The notes beneath the pieces were generated by a model that was given only the letters and a program-made list of their open reading frames with translations, was not told the origin of the DNA and did not search any database. The position numbers were made by a program, and so were the translations under genes. Of a stretch of DNA of 64,000 nt, positions 1-12,223 are shown in pieces (the stretch's first letter is position 1; every line of letters starts with the position of its first letter). This DNA is from Prillingera fragicola (Eukaryota; Basidiomycota; Tremellomycetes; Trichosporonales; Trichosporonaceae): NCBI GenBank assembly GCA_002335605.1, contig BEDY01000003.1, forward strand, positions 1,860,001 to 1,924,000, written 5' to 3'.

Positions 1-1565
1 TCAACCTGGCGGATGGCCTTCTGGAGCGACTCCTCAAAGGTACGGCCGATGGCCATGACCTCACCAACAGACTTCATAGCCGAGCCGACGTTGCGCTCAA
101 CGTGCTGGAACTTGGCAAGATCCCACTTGGGGATCTTGGTGACAATGTAGTCGAGCGAGGGCTCGAAGCATGCGGTGGTGCTCTTGGTGACGGCGTTGGG
201 GAGCTCGGGGAGGGTGTGGCCAAGGGCAATCTTGGCGGCAGTGTAGGCAAGGGGGTAGCCGGTGGCCTTCGAGGCAAGAGCCGACGAACGCGAGAGACGA
301 GCGTTCATCTCAATAACACGGTAGTCGCGGCTGTTGGGGTCGAGAGCGTACTGGACGTTGCACTCGCCGACGACACCGACGTGGCGGACAATCTTAATGG
401 CGGCCGAACGGAGCATGTGGTACTCGTCGTCGGAGAGAGTCTGCGAGGGGGCAACAACGATCGAGTCACCAGTGTGTGTGCCGAGAGGGTCAAAGTTCTC
501 CATGTTGCAGCAGATGATGGTGTTCTTGATAATGTCAGCCATGTGTGAAGAGAAAGTGTCACTTGTTACTCACGTCGGCAGCGTCACGGACAACCTCGTA
601 CTCGACCTCCTTCCAGCCCTTGAGAGACTTCTCAATCAGAACCTGGGGCGAGAGCGAGAGCGAACGGGCAGCCAGGTTACGGAGCTCCTCCTCGTCGTGG
701 GCGAAACCCGAACCGAGACCACCGAGCGAGAAGGCGGAACGGAGAATGATGGGGTAGCCGATGGTGGCAGCGGCGTCAAGAGCGTCCTGGATGGTCGACA
801 CGGCAGTCGACTGGGCAGCAGGAATGTCAATCTCGTTGAGAGCCTGGACGAAAAGGTCACGGTCCTCCGAGACCTCGAGAGTGCGGATGGGGGTACCAAG
901 AACCTGGACACCGAGGCGCTCAAGGACACCCATCTTGTCAAGCTGGATACCAACGTTGAGGGCCGACTGACCACCAAAGGTGAGGAGGATACCATCGGGG
1001 CGCTCCTTCTCGAGAACGTACGCGACGTAGTCGGCAGTGACGGGGAGGAAGTAGATCTCGCTGGCGAGGTGGTGCGAGGTCTGGATGGTAGCGATGTTGG
1101 GGTTAATCAGGATGGTCTCAATGTTGCTCTCGCGAAGAGCCTTGATGGCCTGGGAACCTATCGGGGTCAGCACTACTCACTCAAAACGTCACTATCGGGT
1201 GTGACGTTCTGCACCGGACAAATTTGTCCCGACGAGGGCGCAAACGATGGTTCCATCGCTTGACACGCACCAGAGTAGTCAAACTCGCCAGCCTGACCAA
1301 TGCTGAGACCACCAGAGCCGACGACGAGAACCTTCTTGACGTCGGGCTTCTCAAGCTTGGGAAGAACCTGCGCAGATATCCGGCGGGCAAGCTCGGAAGG
1401 CGAGTTGAGGGTAGGCGAGTCGTCGACCTGGCCGTACGAGCCGACCGCGGGCGCGGCAACAGCGTAGCCCCTGCGACCAGTGATACCGAACGATGCCCTC
1501 GCGGCCGGGCGGACAGCAGAGCGCGAGACAGCTGCGCGTGATGCGAGCGAGATTGAACGGAGCAT
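1..1565 (-). CDS. CPA2: Carbamoyl-phosphate synthase large subunit, mitochondrial, arginine-specific (3' part beyond window)
   Basis: This ATP-grasp enzyme makes carbamoyl phosphate from glutamine-derived ammonia, bicarbonate and ATP for arginine synthesis. Exons are 1565-1271, 1157-574 and 524-1 (runs off the left edge). Introns are 113 and 49 nt, and the exon sums keep frame. The protein opens with a basic, Ser/Arg/Ala-rich presequence ([16 protein letters not shown]) that looks mitochondrial. It is followed by the family signature [16 protein letters not shown], then the FGGQSALN and [14 protein letters not shown]-grasp segments and [10 protein letters not shown]. No glutamine amidotransferase domain precedes it. 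This argues for the stand-alone arginine-specific subunit rather than the fused pyrimidine enzyme. An upstream in-frame Met at 1628 exists, but the 1565 Met gives the better presequence. Confidence 0.93.
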
Positions 1566-2162
1566 GGCTGTGGTGTTGGGCCGGAGGTAGGTTGGTTTTC
1601 GACAAGGGCTGCAGAAACCGGACAACAAGAGAGTGCCAGGCCTGCTTGCGCAAGGATGAAGGATACCCGCGAGGGAGTTTTAAAATGGGACCGCTAGGCG
1701 GAAAGGCGAGGACGCTGTGAGATGGTTTTGGTGATAGATACCTAACTCGTTCAAGTCGAAGAAAAAAGCGACTCGGCCGTCGATAACATCACGTGACTAT
1801 AATTTTGGTGAGTTAGATGGTTAGTAACTTTCGGCCGGGCCCCACTGGGGTTATGCCGTAGGGTGCCGAGAGTAGACGTGCATGGTACTTGGCAGCTGTG
1901 TACATTCTATGCATGCTTTGGCAGCAGATGTAGGTTCGTGTATCCGTAACAGACGTCTGCGTGGCGACAAAGTTGTGTATCAGTTGGCGGCTGGCGGTTG
2001 CGTGATGAGCAGCTACCAAGGCACCGATTAGGTCTGAGCCACAAAAATTCCAATTCGCGACGTTTGTTGTCTGTCCAATGAGGCTACTAGATCTAATAGG
2101 TGTGGCATACAATACAGGCAGGAGGTGTACAGACGCGCTTAAGGCGTTTCCAGAAACCATGT
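1566..2162. other. Intergenic region between CPA2 5' end and DBP9 3' end
   Basis: It holds the presumed promoter and 5' leader of CPA2 and the 3' end of DBP9. No open frame with a recognisable protein is seen, and the AT content is higher around 1740-1830. I saw no RNA gene. Confidence 0.6.
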
Positions 2163-4233
2163 CTATCCCTTGAACTTGAGAGGGTCAACCTTCTTTCCTC
2201 CTCGTCCACCACGCGACCCGCCACGACCACCGCGGCCCCGGCCCCTTCCGGATCCCCGCTTGGCGAAACCGACATGGCCGTGCTCTCCGACGTCACCAGA
2301 ACCCTGGGGGATGGCAGCAATCTTGGGCATGAGATATGTTGGCACATGCTTCAGATGGCTCGAAGTACGGCCAGGGTGCAAAGGAGCATCGTGGCGCAAG
2401 TATGCCAGGTCGAGGGGGTTGGCGGCAAAGTGCTGCTTGAGCTTCTCGCTATTGAGCAGCTCGCGACGAACCTCCTCGCGACGAGCATCAGAAACACGCT
2501 TGGAGGTGACAGAGCGCAGAGCATCCTCCATACGGTAGCGGAAGCCCTCAATCTCTCCCTTCCTTCCTCCCCAGTCCCACTCCTTGACCTCTCCACCACC
2601 CTCGGTGCGCACCCTCGACTTGATGCGCTCGAAGATGGTCTCATCCCGCTGAGCGGTCTTGAGCGAGACAGACTTGTCCTTGCCCCACTTGTCACTAGGA
2701 ACAACGAAAGACAGGGCAAGGCCGGAGTGTCCAGCACGAGCAGTACGGCCCACGCGGTGAAGGTAGGCGGTGGCGGTAGTCGGGAGGTCAAAGTTGATAA
2801 CCGACGAGGCATTGGTAAAGTCGATACCACGAGCCATGGAACCGGCGTTGCCACGGCGACGCTTTCCGGGAGCACCACCGGCGGGAGACGATGCGCGGCG
2901 CTTGGACGGCCCAGCCTCAGCGTTGGCCTCCTCAACCTCCTCCTTGGCCTCCTCCTCGGCCTCTTCCTCGGCAACCTCCTCCTCCTCCTCATCTCCGAGA
3001 GCAGCTTCGTCGGTGGCGACAACGACATCGTACACGCCACGGTTGAACTCCTCGACTACGTGGTAACGACTAGCCAGAGGGAGCTCGGCGTTCACGACAC
3101 AGCACTTGACACCAAACTGCTCGAGGAAAAGACGCAGACGGTAGCCACGCTCAACGTCATTGACAAAGACAATCGACTTGCCCTTGATGAGCTTGAGCTT
3201 GAGCAGGACGTAGATTAGAAGGAACTTGTCGCGCTCCGAGGTGTATGTGAAGTGTTGTGTCAACAGCGACGAGGCAGTGGCTGGTTCCGAAAGGGTGAGG
3301 ATGGCGGGGTTGCGAAGAACAAGGCCCTTGACACCCTCGACCTCCTCGCTGAGAGTAGCACTCATCAGGCATCCTTGGACACCTAGCTTGGGCACAAAGG
3401 CCATCGCAGGGTCCATGATCCGCTGAAGATCATCCTTGTGGCCGTACGAGAGCAGCAGGTCTGCCTCGTCAATTGCAAGGAAGGCAAGATGCGTGAGATC
3501 GACAGTTTTGCTCTGGAGAAGCGCCAGGAGTTTAGAGGGAGTCGCCACAACAACGTCGGGGTTATCGTTCAAGAGAACACTATTACTGTCAGCTCGGCTA
3601 TCGAAATACAGAGAGAAGTGATAGATTGAAGGTTCAGAAGGAAGGCAACGGAGGTGTCCACATGGGTTTTGCGCTCTCGGACACTGCCCCGAAGGGCTTA
3701 ACATCCGAAAAATGCTTCATCATAAAAGGTTTGGGGAATGGCAGAGGGGAAGTGTGACTCACCGTTGAACATTGGTTCCACCCGCGGCGACGTTGATGAC
3801 CGAAACAAGACCCTCGCAGTAGGTCGCGAGCGCCTTTACAAAGTTGGTAACCTGGATGGCCAGCTCACGAGTGGGAACGAGAACGACCGCACGCGTAACC
3901 TGGTAGTCGGACGAAGCAGGCGAGGTCGCAGTCTTGAGCTCGAGCACACGCTGGACTGCAGGCACAACGTATGCCGCAGTCTTGCCGCTTCCCGTGCGTG
4001 CACGCGCAAGGACATCTTTGCCTTCAAGAAGCAGAGGAATTGCCTTCGCCTGCACAAGTGTCGGGTGCGCAAACTTTTGGTCGGCTAGTGCTCGAAGGAG
4101 ACGAGCATCCAGCAAGGTGCTAAATGGGGGTGATGAGAAGGTGAGCTCGGAGCTGGAGCAAGTTAGCTGCTGCTAGACTCCAGATCGAGCTGTCCACTTA
4201 CTCTAGGAGAGCATCCGAGACGGTGGGAGCCAT
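2163..4233 (-). CDS. DBP9: DEAD-box ATP-dependent RNA helicase Dbp9 (DDX56 family)
   Basis: This nucleolar RNA helicase is needed for 60S ribosomal subunit assembly. Exons are 4233-4202, 4119-3763 and 3579-2163, giving 601 aa. All helicase motifs are visible in order: Q-motif region (FAHPTLVQAKAIPL), Walker A ARTGSGKT, PTRELA, TPSKLL, DEAD, SAT, ARGIDF and HRVGRTARAG. A Glu-rich acidic insert followed by a basic stretch sits in the RecA2 lobe before ARGIDF, as in other Dbp9 proteins. The C terminus is an RGG-type Gly/Arg tail ending KKVDPLKFKG, close to the Dbp9 family ending. Exon 1 encodes only about 11 residues (MAPTVSDALL). The 183-nt second intron is long for this genome. It ends at a GCTGACAGTAATAG branch/acceptor. 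Confidence 0.93.
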
Positions 4234-4574
4234 GTTGGCTATTCCCTTGTCTTGTTTGGTGTAAACGAGGAAAACTTATAGTGAGGTCGTGAATGGGTGC
4301 GAGCGAAACCACCAAGTGGAAACAGCAACTTTCAAAGAGATTTGATATCACGTGACTAATGTTACACGTCATTAAGGAGACCCATACTCCTGGAGGAGGA
4401 TTAGCAGATTGAACAGATTCAGCATTCTGATATTCTGATGCGCAGGATGACATCTTGGTGTTACTTCATGCATCTCGATCCACCTCGCAATTTCTGTTCT
4501 TAAGGAAATCAATTACGACAAGCCCCCACTATGTACAAATTCCCTTTCTTTCTTAATGCGGAGTGTGGCAGAGG
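4234..4574. other. Intergenic region upstream of DBP9
   Basis: These 341 bp lie between the DBP9 start and the stop codon of the downstream MFS gene on the same strand. It should contain the DBP9 promoter and the MFS 3' UTR. No coding signal is seen. Confidence 0.6.
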
Positions 4575-6385
4575 CTACTGGTAAGCAACCTTCTGCTCGG
4601 CCTCCACGGCGCTTTGGAGGGCCGTCTTGGTCTTGTGGAAGCGCCAGGGGCGAACCTTGGTCTCGAACAGCTCATCAAGCTCAGTAGAGGTTTTACCTGT
4701 AGTCTCGGGAATAATAAACCATGAGGCGACAGCAAAGGGAGTGCCGATTCCGAAGTAGAAGAAGGCGGTCTTGAGGCCCCAGTTCCACTCGTTTTCGTTG
4801 AGCATGTAAGGAACGAGGACGTTCATGATAACACCCATGACACAGGAGAGAGCCGCGGCAAAGCCAGCTGTGTGTGCGCGCAAACGCTGGGATGAGATCT
4901 CACCCACGTAGCCCCATCCGGTGGAGCCGGAGCATTGCAGACCGACCATGTAGATGCAGGAAAACAGGACGAGGAGGACGTTGGTGGCCTTGACACTGGG
5001 AACGACGCCGAGAATGCCAATGATGAGAATCCCCACCACCATAGTGGATAGACCGCCACAGCAAATGTTTCGGCGACCAAAGCGGTCAACGATCAAGGCG
5101 ACGATGACGATTACAACGAGTTGGATGGCATTCGTGATGCAAGTAATCGCAAAGGGGTCCTCAAATCCAGCCGCGGAGAAAAACACAGCCGCATAGGTGT
5201 AAAACTACACTTAGCTTGAGCTAGGAGGTTGCCACTCACGAGAGTAAGTCCACACAGCTGCTGGGAGAACAATGCCCATGTCGACACAATGGTGCGGAAC
5301 TTATGATCAGCTTGAGCCTAATTGGCAAACTCACCCCGTCCGTACCGCGGAACACGTCATACCAATTACCGCGGCCAAGCTCCTTGGCATATTGGTACTC
5401 ATGCTGGATACCTGCAGCAATAGCTTCGTATAGAGCATCGACGTCAAGGCCGTCCACGCGTCCGTACAGCAGCCGGAGAGTCTTCTTCGCCTTCTCCTCC
5501 TTTCCGCGACTGACGAGCCAAGCTGCCTGTCAGCTACACTCAGAGAGGAGCTTGCGTACCTGGGGTCTCAGGAAGGAAGACGTAGATAATAATCATTAGA
5601 CCAATGTGAGCCCATTGAGTGTAAATGGGAATCTTGTAATCGAGGGGGTTGTTCGTGAACATAGATTGGAGAGCGATTGAGGCAAAGAAGCCGCCAACAG
5701 AGAACCTGGCAGTGAGTTCGGAGCGGTCATTCGAGGCTTACCAGAAGTTGTAAGCAACAAGCATAAGGCCACGAACTCGTGCTGGGGCCATTTCAGAGAC
5801 GTAGGTGGGAGTGATAAACTGCAGGGAACCAACTCCCATGCCGGAGAAGAGTTTGGCGACAAACCACACCTGCCACTTTGTAGCGAGCGTTTCGCACAAA
5901 ACCGACACGACCAAAAGAATCCACAGGGCGTACATGGCTGCCTTTCGTCCAAATCGGGTGGCCAAGAAGGGAAGGGAGCACATGCCAATGATTTGCCCCA
6001 CTGACTGAATTGTGCCGATAGCTGTCATGACACTAGCAGAGAGAATAGGTTTGCCTTCCGAGTTGACGGTTGTAGCAAACTGCTTGATGAAGCCTGCGTT
6101 GGCAATAATGTTACCGTTCAAACCAACTGAGTGTATCAGCATACTGTAGCATCCCAGACTTCAAGACGGCCCACTCTGGTATCCATCGGTGGCGCCAGCA
6201 AACGTGGCAAAGAAACATGCGAGCATTGGAAGCTTGAACTTCATGGCCGTCTGCAGGATGGACAGCGACTCGTAGCCAGTCGCAATTTGACCCTTGGCAG
6301 CAGCTTCAGCTGTGTGGTCAAGCTTGGTGTCCTCCACGGTGGACTCGACGTGGTCTGCACCCTGCTTGCTGTTGTCGATAGCCAT
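4575..6385 (-). CDS. MFS sugar transporter, alpha-glucoside/hexose symporter type
   Basis: This is a plasma-membrane sugar:H+ symporter of the fungal sugar porter family. Exons are 6385-6175, 6126-5742, 5705-5560, 5522-5335, 5299-5240 and 5204-4575, giving 539 aa. The first TM carries DGYQIGLNG. The loop 2-3 motif is RFGRK, the central signature is PETPAW, the second half has DRFGRR, and the late family motif is PETTGKTSTELDELF. A hydrophilic N-terminal tail of about 45 residues resembles maltose-type permeases. Introns are 35-48 nt. The first donor is GTGGGC, an unusual form, but the join restores the expected YQIGLNG reading. Substrate cannot be read from sequence. The maltose/alpha-glucoside group is my best guess by overall resemblance. 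Confidence 0.88.
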
Positions 6386-7150
6386 GACTGTGAAGCTGGT
6401 TGGCGCTAGAATGTTAATGAAGAGCTCTGAAAGGTGATCCGGGGCTGGTCTTATACCCCGCTGGACTATCTCTCGACCTCAGGGGTATCAGTTGCTGATA
6501 CTTGGGACCCCACCTGGGGAACGTGAAAGGAATGACGGATCAACATTGAGCCGCCAACACGGTCCATGGTCGCTACTGTTAAGCACCACAAGGTGCATAA
6601 AGAATCAATGCATAACAGATCTCGGCTTTGCTGAATCCTTTCCGGGGCCCGTTACGGTGCAATGTTGCCCCTCACAATCCAGAAGTTATGGAGCTTGAAT
6701 CCTGTGGGTCTGTGGTGTCCTCGGTTGACGACCGAGTTGACTGTTTTGCCACGAAAATCCATGAAGCCACGATTGACTTTCGAAGGTGCCTGGTAGCGCC
6801 ACCCGCTGAGCACTGTTCTCTGGAACCGAGTGCCAAGGCATGGTGGGCTACAATCACGTTCTATGCGGCGAGCGCGATGATGTCGATCCGTCGCGGGCCC
6901 CTTTTCGGATCAACAACTGGCCGTTGTCCGCCAGACCGAGGACATCACCGAGCCGGGATGTTCTTTGCCGAGCTACATGGCGAGCCATTCTGTCCCAATG
7001 TCTTATACTGTATGCGGGTTCAGCGATGCCAGGACACTGGTGAAATATGCATAGGTCGAATGCAAATGCAAGGATAGGTACAACGCTTAGTACAGGTACA
7101 ACGCTTGGTTTCAAGTTAGGAGACGTTGTCGCTGCACATATTGCGTATGG
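6386..7150. other. Intergenic region between MFS transporter and RdRP
   Basis: These 765 bp contain the 5' flank of the MFS gene and the 3' flank of the RdRP gene. A 149-codon plus-strand frame at 6628-7077 is present. It has no family resemblance, no splice logic and mixed codon choice, so I do not call it a gene. Confidence 0.5.
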
Positions 7151-10100
7151 CTAGTTGAGGTTGGGCAAGGGAAGCTCAACCAGAGCCTCCCAGAACACCC
7201 ATGGAAATGAGATAAGGGGTCTCCTTGTCAGCTCAGAAATGCAGATTTAACGTACGCGGGCCCTGCATGTCGTTGCTTAATTCCAATGCTATCAGCAGAC
7301 ACATCAGAGACCGGTGCCGAGACGCTGCCAGGTGAGGCCGGCGTCCTTGGAGTCGCAGGTGTCGATCCATCCAGGCCGGCAGACTTTATTCCAACCCGTT
7401 CTTCAACGCCCAGACGGACCGAGTCGACATACGTAACTTGGTACGCTGCGATGCCATAAATTTGGCGTGGAGTGAGAGACCCGGACAGCTTGCGTTTCGC
7501 GAGGAATCGGTCGGCAATCTCGAGCACGTTCTCCGAGAGGTTCTTGTAGTACTGGGCAACCAGTTCCTGAAGTTGTCAGCACCCAACGATACAACATGCT
7601 TACTTGAATGTCAGATTCACGGCCCCCACGGCGCTTGATGTTGCGCAGAACAACGGCAGATACCGTCTCGGCTTCCGTGAGACGGTACCTCTTCATGAGT
7701 CCAAGGAGGTTGGTATCATAGTCACTGGCGTCAGCTTCCTCAATGTCACTCAGCCCACCGTTTGAGCTTGAACGCGTTGTCGAGAATAGACTCGGGAAGA
7801 CTATAGCGCTCCATGCGCTTGTCGAAGCGGTCTTCTGGATCGAGATCCCGAATGTCCACAGTGTTAAAGATGGGTTCCCAATCGACAAGCTTGAAAAGCT
7901 TGCCCAGAATCTGGCGACTCTCGTAGTTGTTCTTGGACTGATTCATAATGTCTTTGCCCATGAAAGTCGGCCACTGCTTGGGTCGCATTTTATAATGCAT
8001 TATTGCCGGAACACCAGTCGTGGGAAAGTCGACGGCAATGCTCGCCAAGTTGGCGAGATCCTTGCAAATCTCTGACTGGGGACCGAAGCGGTCGGCGTGG
8101 GCCATATGTGCAGTTGAGACTTGTCCGAGAATGTCGTGCTTCAGATAGTAAATGAAGAAATCCTTGACGTCCTGTTCCGTCACCGAGTTGACGTAGATTG
8201 GCTTGGGCGGCGTGTAGTCCCCTGGAGGTTCCGTGTGGGTCGGAAGAAGACGCTCGTCCCAAATGAGAGTGTAATGGTCACCGTCCAAATCGCCTCCTGA
8301 GAGCAAGTTTGGCAATGGCACGCCTTGAACGGAGAAGACGACGACATTCTTGAGATGACGAAGTCGGGGATGGTCGACTGCAGTGACCAGTCGAACGTCA
8401 CCGGGATGAAGAGCTGGGGCTCGCATGACAGCACAGGTACCCTGCACCACAACTGGCCCTTCGCCCGGCTCTGCTGGGTTTTCGTATTGGCAGAACACCT
8501 CGCCCTCCTTCAGAACATTGACCTCGTCGGCAATACCGAGCATGTAGACACTCTTCTGAACTTCGATGCGCGCCTTCCACTTGTAGTCACTGAGAATGCG
8601 CCCTTCGAGTACCTTGCAGCAATCAGAGAAGAACTGGTTTCGATGGAAGCCGGCTTGCGCCAGCTCTTTAATGGGAAACGCGGACAATCCCTTGCCAGCA
8701 CGCATGTCGCTTTTGGTGGCGCGTCCTTCGCGGAATCGTCTCTCCAGTCCTCGGGTGTCACGAATGGCCTGCCGAAACAGCCGCTCAATGACATGGTCAG
8801 AGACGCCCAGATGACTCATAAGCAGGACAAACTGGCGGTTAAGGAAGCCACGGTGAAACTGGGAAGTGCGGACGCAGTTGAGGCCGTACGCCATGGTGTG
8901 CGTGCTCGTTGCAAACTTGATTTGCGACGGGCGGAAGGCGACGTCTGTGTGATCACACAGCTCTGGCCAGACACCGAGAACACCCTTGATGCCCCCGCAG
9001 CGGATTTGGATGGCCGAGGGATACGCGTCGATGCCGCCGACCACGCCAAATTCACGAGCTGTCTGGTGGGCGACCTTGACACCACAACGGCCAACACCAT
9101 CTGTGAAGCAGATTTTGTCCTCGTCCTGAGTAAAGACGTCCGGTAGCGTTCCCTTGACATTGAGCTTGAGATTCACCGGAAGGCTAGTTGAGAAAGGGAT
9201 ACCCTGGCGAGCTGAGTGCTTGCCCACGACCTTGTCCGCAATGTTTTCGTATCCCAGCCCTCGACGAACGTCTCCAACCGAAAAGTCGAGATCCGGGGCG
9301 AGGAACCAACAAGTGTGCGCCTGGGGAGACAACGAGCCGCTAGTCAGGAAGACGTAGCGACGGCCAGCGATGCTGAGTCCCGAGTTGAGCGCTCGACGCA
9401 CGCGCGCAATGGTGCCTTCCGCTGGTCGCTCCTCGTCCACCTCAATGACAAAGGGGTTGATCTGAATACGATCGCCCTCATCTGCAAACTGCACGCGCAG
9501 GAAGCGATCAGCACGAGTGCGGAATTTGCGCAGAGCGTTGCTAGAGCTTTCAAGCTCGGGCGGAAACAAGCAAATGCGCGTGGGGGTCACCACGCAGCGA
9601 AACACCCAGAGTTGATGCGGCGACGACTGAACGCGACGTTTAAACAGCTGTTTCGAGAAGGCTATGGTCAGCTTGATTGAAGGAGTCCAACTCACCCGCA
9701 ACAGTCTCGCTAAGCTTGACGATGCTCTTCTCATTGTACAGGGCGGTGAGGACACGCTCCTTGAGCTCGATGGATGAGCACGATTTATCTAGTGCTTGGA
9801 CGAGCTCTGACAGCTCGGACGGAACGACGATACCGTGACCAACTAGACCTTCCACGAGGAACCTCAAGCGGAACTCCAACGACTCTAGAACCGCTGAAGG
9901 ATCGATTCGAGGAATCGGTTCTGGAGGAAGCACTCGGATCTTGCGCTCGCCCACGTTGGCAAGAATGTGGAGTCCATCCTCACTTGCTGTCAGACCCAGC
10001 TCAAGGATCTTTTGCCGAAACCTTGATTGTTCTTGAGGCCCAAGCAGAAACCGAAACTGCCAGGTAAGCCACGTGTTGACATTGACCGTCATCGGATTCC

Positions 10101-10998
10101 TTGGTACAGCCTCGATGGGTCCAGCGTGGCCTTCTCGAATGATAAAGTCTGCTGTGAGTTCATTTCATGGACACGACTCACCCCTGGCTTCCATCTCGTC
10201 AATTGAGCGACCCTAGGCTGTCAGCCCATGCTCCTCAGCGTTGTACGTACCGGGATGGACTCGTATGGCCCCGATGAGAACACAAAGTCACGCTCAGTGG
10301 CACGGCGAGTCATTTGCTTCCCCTTAACCGTGGCGTAGAAGCGCGCAGGACGGCGCATGGTGACCGTGAGAGTCACGAGGGAACGATCGTCGTCGGGGGC
10401 TAGGTCGGGAGGCTTCCTACGCACAACACTCAGTCCCCCGGAGACAATGTCCTGATGGTTAGCTTGACCTGCTTGTGGAGCTCACCTCAAAGGGAATCTC
10501 GCATTCCAGTGGTATCAATGCCGGTGGGGTAGCTGCAAGGGAGGTGGGCATGATGTGCACGTAGATCCAGAGCCTGTCAAAGTTGAATGACAGACGAGAG
10601 TGGGAAGTGTCTGACTGGGATTCAAAGCCCTGAGAGTTAGTCACACGACTGGTAACCAACACTAACGCTCATAAACTTGAATATCTGCGAGTGTGTGCGC
10701 ATTGATCCCAGCGCGAAGCCTACCGGCGTAAAGGACTCGGCGACATCGGTGTCATCGTCAAGGCCCTCGCCCTACAAAGTCAGCTTCGCCCCTCAGGCAT
10801 ATGACCAGCTACTCACCCGCCGATACTGGTATGCCAAGCGTGTACGGTCCGAGTATTGCGTCTGTGATGCCGAACTGTGCTCGGTCTCGCGCTCACGCTG
10901 GTTGCCCAAGGTGGTCTGAGTAAGTCAGTACAAGCGACGTGTCGCTTCCAACGCACCTGCTCGAGGTTCTTCCCAGGACGACGTTGTGGTGCAGTCAT
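7151..10998 (-). CDS. RDP1: Eukaryotic RNA-dependent RNA polymerase (RNAi pathway, QDE-1/RDP1 type)
   Basis: This enzyme copies single-stranded RNA into double-stranded RNA that feeds Dicer/Argonaute silencing. Eleven exons (10998-10957, 10915-10817, 10771-10667, 10629-10486, 10451-10251, 10212-10182, 10148-9696, 9661-7759, 7724-7604, 7566-7256, 7223-7151) sum to 1,160 aa plus stop, in frame. The catalytic signature LLSGGDLDGDHY is intact (nt about 8275-8300), so the three active-site Asp residues are present. Upstream is the family block with CFTDGVGRCG and the QIRCGGIKGVL segment. The C-terminal helical region ends in a Ser/Pro/Thr-rich patch. The ten introns are 32-45 nt, and one donor is GTGGGC. 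The exact acceptor of intron 6 (CAGCAG) is ambiguous by one codon. Start at 10998 (MTAPQRRPG) was chosen as the first Met reaching the exon chain. Confidence 0.92.
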
Positions 10999-11244
10999 TG
11001 CGCCTCTGCTCGCAAATGATGTGGAATGCGATGCGACATGGAGAATGCTGCACCACAAGAGAGTGGAGCTGGAAGAAGATGGATGGATGAGTCGCGCTCA
11101 TCGGTGTGCTGGCCCCTGTGTTTGAAATGTTTCACCTCCACCACGACCTCTCGTCATTTTGCTGGCATGCTGTTGAAGCCCTAGTCTTTTGCAGAGGGCC
11201 TTGGATGACGAACAATGTGCACAGAGACAGCATGCAATGATGCA

Positions 11245-12223
11245 TCACTCACAGAGGGTATTCTGCCGCACCCAAGTAACCTCCCATCCCTTCCTCCAGC
11301 CAAGTCCCTCCCACAACTTCTCACTGGCTACGTTGCCCTGCTCGATCACCGCATAACTTGGCGACCCGCCGGTGGTACACGCCCTCAGCCTCTCGTTGAC
11401 AATCATACGCGCCAGTCCTCTGCGACGGTAGTCTGGCATGGTGTGCAGCGCTCCTTGGGAGCCATCCGTGAGAGTGATTATCCAGGCAATGGGAGCAGGG
11501 AAGCCGGATGTACTGGTGCTGGTGCCTTCAATGGCTGGGGCTGAACGTGGTCGCAGTACAGTCATGTTTTGTGCGCGAGAGGCATAGTAGGCAGGAGATC
11601 GATAGTTGTTATGGGAATAGATCTGCTGTCAGCGCCGTTACCCCATCCGTACCAACAATGTCCTCATCTCCTGGCCTTCCGTGATCTAACACGAGATCTG
11701 CCAAATCTGGACCCACGGCATTGCCTCCAGCAGCGTCACAGGTGACATCGGGCGCGAGCCAGACATCATACTTTCCCCGGCCCTTGCCCCGCAAAGTTGT
11801 TCTTGCGATGCCGCCCCAGAGGTAGTGAACAAAACCTGCCTTGTCGTGGGATGGATATCGCTTGGCCATGTCAAGCAGTGAAGCAGCTATCATGTCCTCG
11901 GCAGCCTGCAGCTCATCGGTCGACTGCGCTGATGGTGGTCGAGCCTCACAAGAGTGATAGAAGCGTATCTGGTCTGCTGGCAATGGCAGAGCTAGGATGA
12001 CGAGCCAATTGTCGGTGCTGGGAGCCTGAGGTTTGCCTGAGTCACTAGACGGAAAAGTCGCATAGACTGCGTCGAGGACTGGCAGATCTGTCTCATCGCC
12101 TGGTAGAGGGCTGTTGAGGATGCAGCCAACAATCCCAATTGTGTATGGGAGGTGTTGCTTTAGGAGGGGCAGGAGTGATCGTGGTTCGTGAGCATAGAGT
12201 TTGATCATGGTGGATAGCTGCAT
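11245..12223 (-). CDS. GNAT-fold N-acyltransferase (FR47-like)
   Basis: The C-terminal half shows the GNAT acyl-CoA binding motif (PDYRRRGLARMIV) followed by a conserved ending (EQGNVASEKLWEGLGW). This is the layout of FR47-like, glycine-N-acyltransferase-related proteins. The N-terminal half (MIKLYAHEPRSLLPLLKQ...) matches the helical first half seen in those proteins. Exons are 12223-11657 and either 11622-11245 or 11625-11245, giving about 314 aa. The intron (31-34 nt) needs a GTTGGT donor to keep frame, so this junction is less certain. An alternative start at 12208 (MIKL) exists. Substrate is unknown. It lies head-to-tail with the RdRP gene, 246 bp away. Confidence 0.72.

Noticed and set aside
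102..548. Plus-strand open frames opposite CPA2
   Set aside because: Shadow frames caused by strong codon bias of the real minus-strand gene. The same applies to plus frames opposite DBP9, GLN1, the RdRP, BCS1 and the copper-fist gene.
6628..7077. 149-codon plus-strand frame in the MFS/RdRP intergenic region
   Set aside because: No family pattern, no splice context, and the frame is crossed by other frames. Probably chance in GC-rich DNA.
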